From the NCBI RefSeq assembly GCF_009795885.1, contig NZ_WTEV01000012.1, forward strand, positions 1 to 64,000: a DNA stretch of 64,000 nucleotides, given 5' to 3'. This document shows, in pieces, positions 19,896 through 29,670 of the stretch. The position numbers were made by a program, and so were the translations under genes. The DNA comes from Gilliamella sp. Pas-s25 (lineage in GTDB: Bacteria > Pseudomonadota > Gammaproteobacteria > Enterobacterales > Orbaceae). The first letter of the stretch is position 1, and every line of letters begins with the position of its first letter. Under the pieces are notes generated by a model. The model was not told the DNA's origin, searched no databases, and saw nothing but the letters and a program-made list of their open reading frames with translations.

Positions 19896-21137
19896 TTATT
19901 GCTTTGCTTTTTTCTCATCGCTTAAAGTAAATATTGCTATCACCGAAGTGAGTAAAACAACACCGGCAAGTATATAAAATGTTGTTGCATATCCTGTATT
20001 ATCAAATAATTTACCAACTAGCCATGACAACACAATAACACCAAGATTAGAGGAAATATTAAACCCAACCAAATAAAGGGTCGCCGATAGTCTTGCATCA
20101 AAATTACCGACGATATACTTAAACATCGCTAAAATAAATAGTGGAATTTCAATTGCATGAAATAGTTTTACTAATGAAATAAAATAAACATTATCCAATG
20201 TTGCTGATAATGCAATTCGGCAAATCATAACTAGTGCTGCAACTAACAATGACTTTTTAGCTCCCATTTTGTTAATAAAATAAGGTGCAATAATCATACA
20301 AGTTGCTTCTAAAAAAACTTGGAAAGAATTTAAATAACCATAAACTTGATAACCATCTTCTGGCTTTTCGAAAAAGCTAGTATAAAAATTAGGAAATAAT
20401 TGCTGATCATAGATGGTATAAAAGCTATAAGTACCAATAACAAACAAGACAAACAACCAAAATTTTTGCAATCTAAACAGAGATAAAATTTCACCCATTG
20501 TGGGTATGGTCGATGTTTTTTCTGTTAAAGCTGTATTGTTATTTTCGAATTGTGATACTTGATAGTGTGTTGGCTTAAATACTATATTAATCGTAAAAAA
20601 GATAGCAGCAACCGCCGATGCCATCCAAAAGTTAATATGCGGATCAATACCAAATAAAATACCGGCAACAAAGGTGGCAATCGCATAACCAAATGATCCC
20701 CAAAAGCGAGCAGGACCAAATTCAAAACCAAATAAACGACTAATACGTTCAATAAATGAGTCAGTCAAAGCACTACCTGAAATAAAACTAGCACTTAGAA
20801 CGGGTGCACCGATACACACACCCAAAATGAAATCATTTTTCAATAAAGGCTCATACACATAAATTAAGAACGGACCAATAAGCACCATAATGATACTTTG
20901 AAAAGTTATTACGGCTTTTCCTATTTGTAATTTATCTTGGATAATGCCATAGAAGATCATAAAAAACATGGCTGCAGCAGAATTCGCGGCATAAACAATA
21001 CCTAACTGCTCGCCTGATAAGCCAATTTTACTTTTTAACCAAATAGCGTAAAAAGACCACCAAAGCGACCATGCAGCATAAAACGTAATAAGATAACCAG
21101 ATGAGAACCAATAGTTTCTATTTTGTATCATATTCAT
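19896..21137 (-). CDS. cscB: Sucrose:proton symporter CscB
   Basis: LacY-family transporter that brings sucrose into the cell with a proton. Twelve membrane segments are expected over 413 residues. Family landmarks are the N-terminal WSLWWSFYAIWLK, MIFYGIIQDKL, LLKNDF, FEFGPARFWGSFGYA, a long middle loop, TYSFYTIYDQQLFPNFY, GYLNSFQVFLEA, KLFHAIEIPL and ARLSATLYLVGF, all close to E. coli CscB in wording and order. Divergent from cscR, with csc-type operators in between. It imports the substrate for CscA. Confidence 0.93.
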   Translation of the reverse strand: MNMIQNRNYWFSSGYLITFYAAWSLWWSFYAIWLKSKIGLSGEQLGIVYAANSAAAMFFMIFYGIIQDKLQIGKAVITFQSIIMVLIGPFLIYVYEPLLKNDFILGVCIGAPVLSASFISGSALTDSFIERISRLFGFEFGPARFWGSFGYAIATFVAGILFGIDPHINFWMASAVAAIFFTINIVFKPTHYQVSQFENNNTALTEKTSTIPTMGEILSLFRLQKFWLFVLFVIGTYSFYTIYDQQLFPNFYTSFFEKPEDGYQVYGYLNSFQVFLEATCMIIAPYFINKMGAKKSLLVAALVMICRIALSATLDNVYFISLVKLFHAIEIPLFILAMFKYIVGNFDARLSATLYLVGFNISSNLGVIVLSWLVGKLFDNTGYATTFYILAGVVLLTSVIAIFTLSDEKKAKQ

Positions 21138-21173
21138 GTTTATTACTCTTATATTGTTGAAATTTGGTGAAGT

Positions 21174-21202
21174 TTAACGTTAACATGTTAATGTTAACAT
21201 TA
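21174..21202. promoter_or_regulatory. csc operators between cscB and cscR
   Basis: Two adjacent palindromes: TTAACGTTAA at 21174-21183 and TAATGTTAACATTA at 21189-21202. A third half-similar GTTAAC lies at 21247-21252. Similar palindromes lie before cscA, so these are likely CscR (LacI-type) binding sites. Confidence 0.75.
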
Positions 21203-21345
21203 TGACCATATTTAATACGAAATAGATAGAATCAATTATCATAAATGTTAACCTCCTCACACTTTTTATCATTTATATTTGTGGTATCATCTCCCATAAG
21301 TAATGACTGATAATCATTTTATCTTGTTAAGCAAAAGGATTAACT

Positions 21346-22350
21346 ATGGCTTCACTTAAGGATGTTGCAAAATTAGCATCTGTTTCACTGATGACGGTTT
21401 CACGTGCAATAAATAATCCTGACAAATTAAATAAAGAAACCTATAAACGCGTTAAACAAGCTATTGAGCAACTTAATTATGTGCCTGATTTATCGGCAAG
21501 AAAGATTCGTGGTGATAACTCGGGACCTTGTGCTATTGGTGTTTTAGCATTAGAAACCGCCATGACACCGTTTTCAGTAGAATTACTCCAAGCCATAGAA
21601 AAAACAGCCCAAAATAATGGATGGAATACCTTTATTGTTAATTTATTTGATGATAAAGATGCCGATCATGCCATTAATACTCTGTTGTCATATCGCCCTA
21701 ACGGTATTATCTATACCACAATGGGATTAAGAAAAGTTGAACTACCTGAAAAGTTATTAGATAAAAATGTTGTATTAGCTAACTGCATAAGTGATTCAAA
21801 GAAACTCGCTTGCTACATTCCAGATGACTATTTAGGTCAATATCAAGCCATGCAACAGGTCATAAATAAAGGCTATAAAAAGCCGCTATGTATCTATTTA
21901 TCAGAAAACACATTAGCAGGCAAAACCAGACGTAAAGCCGTTGAGCAAGCTTGGCTCGATGCGGGTTATCATTTAAATGCTATTACCAGTTATCACACCT
22001 CAATATTATCAGATGACCTTGCACAAGAATATATGATGACGGTTGATATATTGAAACAACATTGTCATAAAACACCAGATTTTGATGTACTGATTTGTGG
22101 TAATGATCGAATCGCTTTTGTTGCTTATCAATTTTTACTCGGTCAAGGGTTGAGTATTCCAAATGACATTGCTGTATTAGGTTATGATAATATGGTGGGA
22201 ACGGGTGAACTATTTTATCCTCCATTAACAACCGTCCAGTTGCCTCATTATGAGATTGGTGAACAAGCAGCATTACATATTATTAATAGCAAAAAACAAA
22301 AAGAGATAATACAGGTAGCATCACCTTATTTAGAAAGAGCCTCTTTGTAA
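21346..22350 (+). CDS. cscR: LacI-type sucrose operon repressor CscR
   Basis: Represses the csc genes in the absence of sucrose or its product. The helix-turn-helix and hinge are at residues 1-55 (MASLKDVAKLASVSLMTVSRAINNPDKL, LNYVPDLSARKIR). The sugar-binding core follows with GIIYTTMGLR, YIPDDY, DFDVLICGNDR and PPLTTVQLPH, closely matching E. coli CscR. Length of 334 residues is normal. AAAAGGATT precedes the ATG. Divergent from cscB, it likely controls itself, cscB and the distant cscA/cscK pair through shared palindromic operators. Confidence 0.93.
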   Translation: MASLKDVAKLASVSLMTVSRAINNPDKLNKETYKRVKQAIEQLNYVPDLSARKIRGDNSGPCAIGVLALETAMTPFSVELLQAIEKTAQNNGWNTFIVNLFDDKDADHAINTLLSYRPNGIIYTTMGLRKVELPEKLLDKNVVLANCISDSKKLACYIPDDYLGQYQAMQQVINKGYKKPLCIYLSENTLAGKTRRKAVEQAWLDAGYHLNAITSYHTSILSDDLAQEYMMTVDILKQHCHKTPDFDVLICGNDRIAFVAYQFLLGQGLSIPNDIAVLGYDNMVGTGELFYPPLTTVQLPHYEIGEQAALHIINSKKQKEIIQVASPYLERASL

Positions 22351-22821
22351 TTGAAATAAAATATATTAGATCAAACCAAATAAAGGCATAGAAAAACAGA
22401 TCTAAAACATTGTTTAACCGCCAATGCCTAATCCCATTTTCAATTTTGTCTATTTTACTTTTAATGATGACGGTTAATTCCGTCATTAAATCCTATAATA
22501 AATAGATCTATTGCAACGGCATACATTTAAATTTACATTGTTAGATTAAAATTTTTAAAGTAATAAAAATATTATAACTTTCAACGATAATGTAAAAATT
22601 ATCCATTGTACAATGGGTTAAGTTCTATTATTATAAAAAAATATAATTTAATTATGGAGTATACCTGTGTAGCTTTTTGCGCGTTCTTTCTATCAAGAAT
22701 TATTATAGTTACTCGCGTGATGCACACAAGTCATATCTTTCTTATCAACTTTTGATAACCTTATAAATGCATTGCTTCACGCTGTAATTTTCTTTTGTTT
22801 TTTCAGTGGTGATTAAATTCA
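22351..22821. other. Intergenic region before sulP
   Basis: About 470 bases without a convincing gene. It holds a hairpin ATGACGG/CCGTCAT at 22467-22486 after cscR, a perfect 14-base palindrome CCATTGTACAATGG at 22603-22616, and a candidate folded leader at 22715-22782. Confidence 0.4.
22715..22782 (+). ncRNA. Candidate structured leader RNA of sulP
   Basis: Nested pairings are possible: GCGTGA (22715-22720) with TCACGC (22777-22782), TGCA (22721-22724) with TGCA (22768-22771), and TTATCAA (22742-22748) with TTGATAA (22752-22758). A T-rich stretch (TTTTCTTTTGTTTTTT) follows, as after an attenuator. No known riboswitch is recognised. Confidence 0.3.
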
Positions 22822-22915
22822 ATGCAATCTTTACGTAAACAATGGTTTTCCAATATCAAAAATGATGTTCTATCGGGCATCGTTGTAGCACTTGCCCTTA
22901 TTCCTGAAGCAATTG
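22822..22915 (+). pseudogene. 5' fragment of SulP anion transporter gene
   Basis: First 31 codons ([31 protein letters not shown]) of a SulP transporter. The frame enters the IS at 22916 and stops at 22918-22920. Joined to the 3' part across the 4-bp duplication ATTG, the reading frame is restored exactly and reads ALIPEAIAFSIIAGVDP as in intact family members. The uninterrupted protein would have about 493 residues. Confidence 0.9.
22912..22915 (+). repeat. Left target-site duplication of the IS
   Basis: ATTG, repeated at 24112-24115 directly after the IS. A 4-bp duplication is what IS407-group elements make. Confidence 0.85.
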
Positions 22916-22989
22916 TGTAACTATCCCCTAAAATAGTACAGCAAAAAAGTAGAAAATTCTCTATGATAAAAGTAAAGGGGGATTTAATT

Positions 22990-23247
22990 ATGAAAAAAAT
23001 GGCTGAATATCAAATCGTCGCTATTTTAAAAGAAGCTGAAGCGGGTATTCCCGTTAAAGAACTGTGCCGTAAATATGGCATGGGTAATTCAACTTTCTAT
23101 AAATGGCGGGAAAAATACGGCGGAATGGAAACTTCGGATATCAAATGCTTAAAGGAGCTGGAGGCCGAAAACCGCAAGCTTAAACAGATGTTTGCCGAAC
23201 TGAGCTTAAAATCCCAGCTTCAGGAAGAAATTATAAAAAAGCTTTAG
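22990..23247 (+). CDS. IS3-family transposase OrfA
   Basis: DNA-binding part of the IS transposase, 85 residues. The helix-turn-helix runs through EYQIVAILKEAEAGIPVKELCRKYGMGNSTFYKW and is followed by a leucine-zipper-like tail (LKELEAENRKLKQMFAELSLK). ATG 22990 is preferred since GGGGG precedes it at about 9 bases; an ATG at 22963 is in frame. The slippery sequence A-AAA-AAG at 23235-23241 is in the correct frame for a -1 shift into orfB, giving the OrfAB transposase. Confidence 0.92.
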   Translation: MKKMAEYQIVAILKEAEAGIPVKELCRKYGMGNSTFYKWREKYGGMETSDIKCLKELEAENRKLKQMFAELSLKSQLQEEIIKKL

Positions 23248-24071
23248 TGCCCACAACGGCACGTAAAACGTGGGCACAGCAACTACAACAAAATCATTCT
23301 GTTATTATTTCCATGAGCTGCGTTATTGTTGGCTTAAGCCGTTGTGCTTACTATTATCAACCTAAGTTACTGGATGATTCGGTGATTATTTCGGTGTTGA
23401 ATGCTATCACAGACCGGCATTTACGCTGGGGCTTTCCTAAATGCTTTAATCGTATCAGAAAGCTCGGCTATAAATGGAATCATAAACGGGTGTATCGGGT
23501 GTATTGTGAATTAAAGCTTAATCTCAGGGTAAAGCGTAAAAAACGCATTCCTCCACGATACCCGGAAAGGTTATTAGTCCCCAATAAACAAGGTGAATGT
23601 TGGTCAATGGATTTTATGAGTGACAGTAGTGGTAATCAACGTCGCTTTAGGACATTCAATGTCATCGATGACTTTAATCGTGAGGCGCTAGGCATTGATA
23701 TTGCAGTAAGCTTACCGGCAGGGAGAATTACCCGTTATTTAGATAAACTGGCCGAATATCATGGGTATCCATTAAAAATACGGGTCGATAATGGGCCAGC
23801 ATTTACAGGAAAAACCTTTATAAACTGGGCTAAATCACATGATATAGCCATTGATTATATAGAGCCCGGTAGCCCTTATCAAAATGGCTATATTGAACGA
23901 TTTAATCGTACCTATCGTACTGAAGTACTCGATTTATATCTTTTTAACAACTTAGTGCAAGCAAGGAGAATAACCGAAGAATGGTTAACGATTTATAACA
24001 CCGAAAGACCGCATGAGGCATTAAATAACATGACACCTATTGAGTATAAAACATTAAAACAGGCAGCTTAA
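23247..24071 (+). CDS. IS3-family transposase OrfB (DDE integrase core)
   Basis: Catalytic part of the transposase, 274 residues. The DDE triad is intact: D122 in WSMDFM, D181 in DNGPAF and E217 in YIERFNR, with 35 residues between the second D and the E as expected for IS3. Pre-core helices include RCAYYYQP. The GTG start overlaps the orfA stop by one base; expression is probably mainly by -1 frameshifting at 23235-23241. The stop lies within a few bases of the right inverted repeat. Confidence 0.94.
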   Translation: MPTTARKTWAQQLQQNHSVIISMSCVIVGLSRCAYYYQPKLLDDSVIISVLNAITDRHLRWGFPKCFNRIRKLGYKWNHKRVYRVYCELKLNLRVKRKKRIPPRYPERLLVPNKQGECWSMDFMSDSSGNQRRFRTFNVIDDFNREALGIDIAVSLPAGRITRYLDKLAEYHGYPLKIRVDNGPAFTGKTFINWAKSHDIAIDYIEPGSPYQNGYIERFNRTYRTEVLDLYLFNNLVQARRITEEWLTIYNTERPHEALNNMTPIEYKTLKQAA

Positions 24072-24111
24072 TTTTCTACGTGAGTTGTGTACTAAGTTTG
24101 GGGTATTTACA

Positions 24112-25503
24112 ATTGCTTTTTCTATTATTGCCGGTGTTGACCCTAAAATGGGGCTGTATGCGGCTTTTTGTATAGCGGTTATTACTGCTTTTGCTGGAGG
24201 TCGCCCAGGTATGATATCTGCCGCTACAGGTGCAATGGCGCTAGTGATTGCCGGACTGGTTAAAGCACATGGGGTTGAATATTTGCTTGTTGCGACAATC
24301 TTATGTGGTATTTTTCAGATTATTGCCGGTTTTCTTCAATTAGGGAACTTAATGCGCTTTGTTTCTCGCTCTGTGGTAACAGGTTTTGTTAATGCACTAG
24401 CCATCTTAATTTTTTTAGCACAACTTCCTGAGCTAACCAATGTGACATGGCATGTCTATGCAATGACCATTGCTGGGCTTGGCATAATTTATCTATTTCC
24501 TTATATCCCCAAAGTAGGAAAAATGATTCCTTCACCACTACTTTGCATTCTTATTCTTACCAGTATCTATATGTATTTTGGCATGGATATACGCACGGTG
24601 GGTGATATGGGTACATTACCCACTAGCTTGCCTACATTTTTACTGCCCAATGTTCCTTTTAACCTTGATACCTTATTGATTATTCTGCCTTACTCCCTTT
24701 CATTAGCCATTGTCGGCTTATTAGAATCAATGATGACCGCAACCATTGTAGATGATATTACTGATACACCGAGTGATAAAAACCGAGAATGCAAGGGGCA
24801 AGGTATTGCCAATATCGTGACAGGCTTCTTTGGCGGTATGGCAGGATGCGCGATGATTGGGCAATCAATTATCAATATGAAGTCAGGCGGACGAACGCGT
24901 CTATCCTCATTTATAGCCGGAACTGTACTTTTATTATTAGTTGTTTTTTTACAAGACTGGGTAAGCCAAATTCCAATGGCTGCGTTAGTAGCTGTGATGA
25001 TCATGGTTTCCATAGGAACCTTTAATTGGGACTCGATTAAGAACCTTAAATCGTACCCTCTTTCAACCAATATTGTGATGCTGGCAACTGTAGTTGTCGT
25101 TGTATTTACCCATAACCTTGCTTATGGCGTATTTGTTGGGGTATTACTGGCATCACTGTTTTATGCCAATAAAGTCGCTCATTACCTACAAATTCAAACT
25201 GAGCAACCCAGCAAGGAACAACGTATTTATACCGTGTATGGACAAGTATTTTTTGCTTCTTCTACCAAATTTATTAGCTCATTTGATTTAAAAGAAGTTG
25301 TACAAAAGGTAACAATTGATCTTACCCACGCACATTTTTGGGATATAACCGCTGTAGCAGCTTTAGATAAAGTGGTAATTAAATTCCGCAAAGAAGGGGC
25401 ACAAGTGGAAGTGTTAGGGCTAAATAAAGCCAGTAGTACAATTGTAGACCATTTTGGCGTTTATGATAAACCAAAGGTGAAACAAACACTAAATAATCAC
25501 TAA
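24112..25503 (+). pseudogene. 3' part of SulP transporter gene with STAS domain
   Basis: Remaining 462 codons of a SulP anion transporter (sulfate, bicarbonate or similar). Visible are the AFSIIAGVDPKMGLY start of the core, GGRPGMISAATGAMA, many membrane segments, and the cytoplasmic STAS domain from about YTVYGQVFFASS to VDHFGVYDKP. It lost the first 31 residues to the IS. A frame with TTG at 24085 in the right inverted repeat could still give a protein with a short hybrid N-terminus, but the first membrane helix would be damaged. The loss is probably recent. Confidence 0.9.
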
Positions 25504-25610
25504 ACCAATAAAATAATAAAAAAACGCTACATTGATAGTTTTATCATCATGACTTATTGGTTGTGATTATGTGGAATGAAACAATAAAAATGCAGCTTTT
25601 AAAACGAAAA

Positions 25611-25632
25611 TTCACTGCCAATAGGCAGTGAA
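25611..25632 (-). terminator. Terminator of cscA
   Basis: Perfect 9-bp stem TTCACTGCC / GGCAGTGAA with a 4-base loop, 7 bases after the cscA stop, followed on the minus strand by TTTTCGTTTT. Confidence 0.85.
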
Positions 25633-25638
25633 TAGACA

Positions 25639-27108
25639 TTACGCATAAATAGGCTGCAATTGCCAACTTTCCAATTTTGTCACTTTCGCTTTTCCGTTTT
25701 CAGCAAAGAGGTTGATAACTCGCTTGGCTGGTAATTGCGGGTAAATACGACTAGTGAGACTATACAAATCATCATTAACAAAAACCTCGACGGATGAGGC
25801 ATCAACAAAAATATGCAAAGTTAGCTTATCTGTTTTTGGTAGCGGTACGCTACGATAACCGGTTAATTCAAGACCGGATAAACTGCGATCAAGTATAATT
25901 CGCTCGGATTGTAAATCAACATATAGTAATGTTGCTTGTTTACCATCTTCTGTGGCTGCAAGCTGCAAACCAAAACGTTCAGCATCACTTTCTTTTAAAT
26001 CAAATTCAACATTAAGTTCGCAACTAATGGATTGAATATTAGTGGGTTTAAGTTCACTACTCAGCATTATTTCACCAAATGATTTTGATTCTTGCCGCAA
26101 TGCCTTAAGCTCTTTAATCGGACGATTTCGCACATTATTATTTTGATCTAAAATGAGTTCACGCGGTAGCGTAAATGCACCAGCCCATTTATCTTTTTTG
26201 CTTGGCATCGCTGACTGCCACATATCCATCCAAGCAAACACAATACGACGCCCATCGGCCGCAAGAAATGATTGCGGTGCATAAAAATCATGCCCAAAAT
26301 CCATCTCTTGAAAAGGTTTAACCATTGAAAATTGTTGCCCAGGTTGCCAGTTACCCACAATATAGCCCGATTGAAATAGATTGCGATACTGATAGCCTGT
26401 TGCTTTCATGCCTTGCGGTGAGAACATCAAAATCCATTTATCACCCAGCGGAAAAAAGTCAGGGCATTCAAGCATATAAACATCAGGATCGATATCACTT
26501 ACTACGACATGATCAAATATCCAATTTTTTAAGTCATCTGAACAATAAAGTAATACTTGCCCCACATCATTTAGTGTTCGTTGACCGACCACCATCCACC
26601 ATTTGCCATCTTGTTGCCACACTTTAGGATCGCGAAAATGCATAATGCCATTTTTTGGCGTAAGTACTATCCCTTGCTTTTCAAAGTGAATGCCATCTTT
26701 GCTACTTGCCAGACATTGGACTTGCCGAATCTGCTCATCATTACCTTGACCTGCTAACCAAAGATGACCTGTATAAACTAAACACAATTCGCCATGATTA
26801 TTAACAGCAGATCCCGAAAAACAACCGCTTTTATCAAATTCTTGATCAGGGGCAATTGCGATTGGCAATCTACGCCATGTAACCAAATCATCACTAACAG
26901 CATGCCCCCAATGCATTGGCCCCCAGTTTTCATCGTAAGGATGATGCTGATAAAAAGCATGATATTGACCGTTAAAGTAAATCAAACCATTAGGATCATT
27001 CATCCAACCAGCTAAGGGTGCTAAATGAAAATGTGGATAGTACTGTTTATTCATCACTTTTTCTAACGCTTCAACAGCTTGATTGGCTTTATCAATAGCA
27101 GTAGACAT
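25639..27108 (-). CDS. cscA: Sucrose hydrolase (invertase, GH32) CscA
   Basis: Cytoplasmic beta-fructofuranosidase that splits sucrose to glucose and fructose. The nucleophile is in WMNDPNG (D38), FRDPK holds the transition-state Asp, and the acid/base Glu is in ECPDFF. The N-terminal five-bladed propeller and a C-terminal beta-sandwich (from about residue 340) are present; 489 residues is normal. ATG 27108 is used because AAGGGG lies 5 bases upstream; an in-frame TTG at 27129 is possible. No signal peptide, consistent with uptake of intact sucrose by CscB. Divergent from cscK with csc operators between. Confidence 0.94.
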   Translation of the reverse strand: MSTAIDKANQAVEALEKVMNKQYYPHFHLAPLAGWMNDPNGLIYFNGQYHAFYQHHPYDENWGPMHWGHAVSDDLVTWRRLPIAIAPDQEFDKSGCFSGSAVNNHGELCLVYTGHLWLAGQGNDEQIRQVQCLASSKDGIHFEKQGIVLTPKNGIMHFRDPKVWQQDGKWWMVVGQRTLNDVGQVLLYCSDDLKNWIFDHVVVSDIDPDVYMLECPDFFPLGDKWILMFSPQGMKATGYQYRNLFQSGYIVGNWQPGQQFSMVKPFQEMDFGHDFYAPQSFLAADGRRIVFAWMDMWQSAMPSKKDKWAGAFTLPRELILDQNNNVRNRPIKELKALRQESKSFGEIMLSSELKPTNIQSISCELNVEFDLKESDAERFGLQLAATEDGKQATLLYVDLQSERIILDRSLSGLELTGYRSVPLPKTDKLTLHIFVDASSVEVFVNDDLYSLTSRIYPQLPAKRVINLFAENGKAKVTKLESWQLQPIYA

Positions 27109-27167
27109 AAAAACCCCTTTTTTATCCAATAGTAGATACCTTTATCAGATAGTATCTTAATTTAATT

Positions 27168-27236
27168 GTTAACGTTAACTATTAATAAAGTTAGCGTTAA
27201 AATATGTGATGATAGTCACACATTTTTAATGTTAAC
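27168..27236. promoter_or_regulatory. csc operators between cscA and cscK
   Basis: A perfect 12-base palindrome GTTAACGTTAAC at 27168-27179, a second near-palindrome TTAGCGTTAA at 27191-27200, and AATGTTAACAAT around 27231-27236. They match the sites between cscB and cscR, which puts cscA and probably cscK under CscR control. Confidence 0.78.
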
Positions 27237-27423
27237 AATGAATTTTTTGCCAAATGATTTAGTCTATAACAAACTTATTAAAAAATAACCATCATTAATT
27301 CAACAATAAATTAAACATCAATGACTTTATTAAAAAGCAAAAAGATGACGTATTTTACAAAGCTTAGCGGTAATCTTTTTTTATGTTAGATTACCTTAAT
27401 CACTAATTATAATCGAGTAAAAA

Positions 27424-28383
27424 ATGAATAATACTAAAGTTTGGTCTCTTGGAGATGCTGTTATTGATTTATTGCCATTTGGTGATATGAATTATAAAGC
27501 TTGTGCTGGCGGCGCGCCGGCTAATGTCGCAATTGGTATTGCAAAATTGGGGTTACCTTCCGCTTTTATTGGTCGTGTGGGGAATGATCCCTTTGGTCAT
27601 TTTATGGAAAAAACGTTCCTTGAATATCATGTGGATTGCCAAAGCCTTGAAAAGGACGAACACTATAAAACAAGTACTGTTGTTGTTGATTTAGGTCAAA
27701 ATGGGGAGCGGAGTTTTACTTTTCTTGTTTCACCTTCTGCTGATCAATTTTTGTCTCAGCAAGCGATACCTGATTTTAACAAAGATATTTTACATTTTTG
27801 CTCTTTGGCACTCGTTGGTCACACTTGTCGGCAAACGCTTAAAACAGCCATTGAAAATCTTACCGCTAAAAATGGATTAATTAGCTTTGATGTTAACTTG
27901 CGTGAGCAGATGTGGGCAAATAAAGATGAAATGCGCACAACTATTACTCAATTTTGTCATGATGCCGATATCCTTAAACTATCAGATGAAGAACTATTTT
28001 GGCTCACGCAATGCAATGACTGGCATGAATCATTAAGTAAACTACAACAACACTATAAAGCACCATTAAAGTTAATCACTAAAGGTAAAGATGGCAGTAT
28101 TGTATTATGGCAAGGTAAAACATTTTCTTTTGATTCGTACCAAGTAAATAGTATTGATACCACCGGTGCGGGTGATGCCTTTGTAGCAGGGCTACTTAGT
28201 AGTATTGCCTCATCAGGAATGCCTGAAGATAAACTCATGTTAGAAAGCATGATGACGATAGCTAGTGCTTGCGGTGCCTTAGCGACAACCCAAAAAGGCG
28301 CGTTAACAGCACTCCCCGATAGCACATTTTTACAATCATTTATTAGCGATAATCCAACATTAACGGCTAAACAAATCGCTTAG
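27424..28383 (+). CDS. cscK: Fructokinase CscK (PfkB family)
   Basis: Phosphorylates the fructose released from sucrose, using ATP, to fructose 6-phosphate. The ribokinase-type fold shows the start WSLGDAVIDLLP, substrate motif GGAPANVAIGIAKLG with GRVGNDPFG, and the catalytic DTTGAGDAFVAGLL with the base Asp near residue 250. The 319 residues fit the family. Divergent from cscA, it completes the CscB-CscA-CscK pathway. Confidence 0.94.
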   Translation: MNNTKVWSLGDAVIDLLPFGDMNYKACAGGAPANVAIGIAKLGLPSAFIGRVGNDPFGHFMEKTFLEYHVDCQSLEKDEHYKTSTVVVDLGQNGERSFTFLVSPSADQFLSQQAIPDFNKDILHFCSLALVGHTCRQTLKTAIENLTAKNGLISFDVNLREQMWANKDEMRTTITQFCHDADILKLSDEELFWLTQCNDWHESLSKLQQHYKAPLKLITKGKDGSIVLWQGKTFSFDSYQVNSIDTTGAGDAFVAGLLSSIASSGMPEDKLMLESMMTIASACGALATTQKGALTALPDSTFLQSFISDNPTLTAKQIA

Positions 28384-28397
28384 TCAAGAAAAGCATG

Positions 28398-28452
28398 AAT
28401 AAGGGCAGCCAACCACATTTTCAAAATAAAATTGTGCTCAGCTGCCCTTATT
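28398..28452. terminator. Long hairpin between cscK and dxr
   Basis: Perfect 12-bp stem AATAAGGGCAGC / GCTGCCCTTATT around a 31-base loop that itself can pair (CACATTTT with AAAATTGTG). No long T-tract follows. It lies between the convergent cscK and dxr and likely ends both transcripts. Confidence 0.65.
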
Positions 28453-28490
28453 GCCTATTTAATTCACTGCTTATAAAAATCAAATCGTCT

Positions 28491-29669
28491 TTAGTACCCG
28501 CCACATTGCGATCTTGCCCACTGGTCAATTATAAAAACTTCGTCAATAGTGGTTGGATCAGGGAAAGCTAATTGATCTAATACCTTTGCTACATTTTTGG
28601 CAATATCCATAAAACCAATTTTATGTTGCAAAAATGCTTCTACCGCAATTTCATTGGCTGCGTTAAGTGCCGTTGTGGCAGCTTGCCCTTGATTGGACGC
28701 TTCTATTGCCAATTTTAAACAAGGATAACGATTAAAATCAGGCTGTTTAAACGTTAAAGCCGAAATTTGACAAAAATCCAAAGGTGGTACACTGGATGGA
28801 ACACGATCGGGATAAGACATGGCATAAGCAATAGGTGTGCACATATCAGGCACCCCCAGTTCTGCCACCACACTACCATCTTGATAACGTACCATGGAGT
28901 GAATAATCGATTGCGGATGAATAATAATTTCCATTTCGTCAGCACTTGCATTAAATAACCAACGTGCTTCGATATACTCAAGTCCTTTATTCATCATGGT
29001 TGCCGAATCCACAGAAATCTTTTTACCCATCGACCAGTTAGGATGTGCAACCGCTTGCGCTGGCGTAACCGATGCAAGCTTATCTATTTCCCAATCGCGA
29101 AATGGCCCACCAGAACCCGTTAAAACTATTTTAGTAATACCCTGTTCAGCCAAATTAGCAAAACCTAAATTATGCTGTACCGTCATTGGCAAACTTTGAA
29201 AAATCGCGTTATGTTCACTATCTACCGGTAACAGCTCAGCGCCATACTCTTTAACTGCTTGCATAAACAGATGCCCACAAGTCACAAGTGATTCTTTATT
29301 GGCAAGTAAAATACGTTTACCTTTTTTAATTGCCGCAAGGGTTGGTTTTAGCCCTGCAGCACCAACAATAGCGGCCATCACTTGATCGACTTCGGGCAAC
29401 TGCGCTAAATCACAAATGGCTTGTTCACCGCTTAACACTTCAATATCCAATTTTAGATTGGCAAGATTTGCTCTTAGCTCATCAGCTGCTTGTTCTGTTG
29501 CCATGGCAACATATTTAGGCTTAAATGCCAAACATTGCTCAGTCATTTTGGCTGCATTATGACCACCCACTAAGGCATATGCCTTAAACAGATATGGATT
29601 TTGAGCAATAACCGCTAGCGTACTGCAACCAATTGAACCCGTCGACCCTAAAATTGTGATATTTTTCAT
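28491..29669 (-). CDS. dxr: 1-deoxy-D-xylulose 5-phosphate reductoisomerase Dxr
   Basis: Converts DXP to methylerythritol 4-phosphate with NADPH, the committed step of the MEP isoprenoid pathway. The NADPH-binding start [11 protein letters not shown], the LLANKESLV segment, the metal site [39 protein letters not shown] and EARWLF are all present. The 392 residues are normal. Unusually it follows deoR with one base between the stop and the ATG, so it is probably in the deo operon, rather than near frr as in E. coli. Confidence 0.96.
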   Translation of the reverse strand: MKNITILGSTGSIGCSTLAVIAQNPYLFKAYALVGGHNAAKMTEQCLAFKPKYVAMATEQAADELRANLANLKLDIEVLSGEQAICDLAQLPEVDQVMAAIVGAAGLKPTLAAIKKGKRILLANKESLVTCGHLFMQAVKEYGAELLPVDSEHNAIFQSLPMTVQHNLGFANLAEQGITKIVLTGSGGPFRDWEIDKLASVTPAQAVAHPNWSMGKKISVDSATMMNKGLEYIEARWLFNASADEMEIIIHPQSIIHSMVRYQDGSVVAELGVPDMCTPIAYAMSYPDRVPSSVPPLDFCQISALTFKQPDFNRYPCLKLAIEASNQGQAATTALNAANEIAVEAFLQHKIGFMDIAKNVAKVLDQLAFPDPTTIDEVFIIDQWARSQCGGY

Positions 29670-29670
29670 A

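Larger units (their letters stand above)
22916..24111 (+). mobile_element. IS3-family (IS407-like group) insertion sequence
   Basis: A 1196-bp element with 5'-TG...CA-3' ends, imperfect terminal inverted repeats sharing CCCC, TAGTACA and GTAGAAAAT, and a 4-bp target duplication. It has two overlapping reading frames, orfA and orfB, joined by a slippery A6G. It interrupts a sulP gene. Perfect duplications and intact frames suggest a recent insertion. A related solo right end lies at 10981-11016. Confidence 0.93.

Noticed and set aside
22283-22486. 67-codon minus-strand frame after cscR
   Set aside because: Overlaps the cscR end and a hairpin, with no family resemblance.
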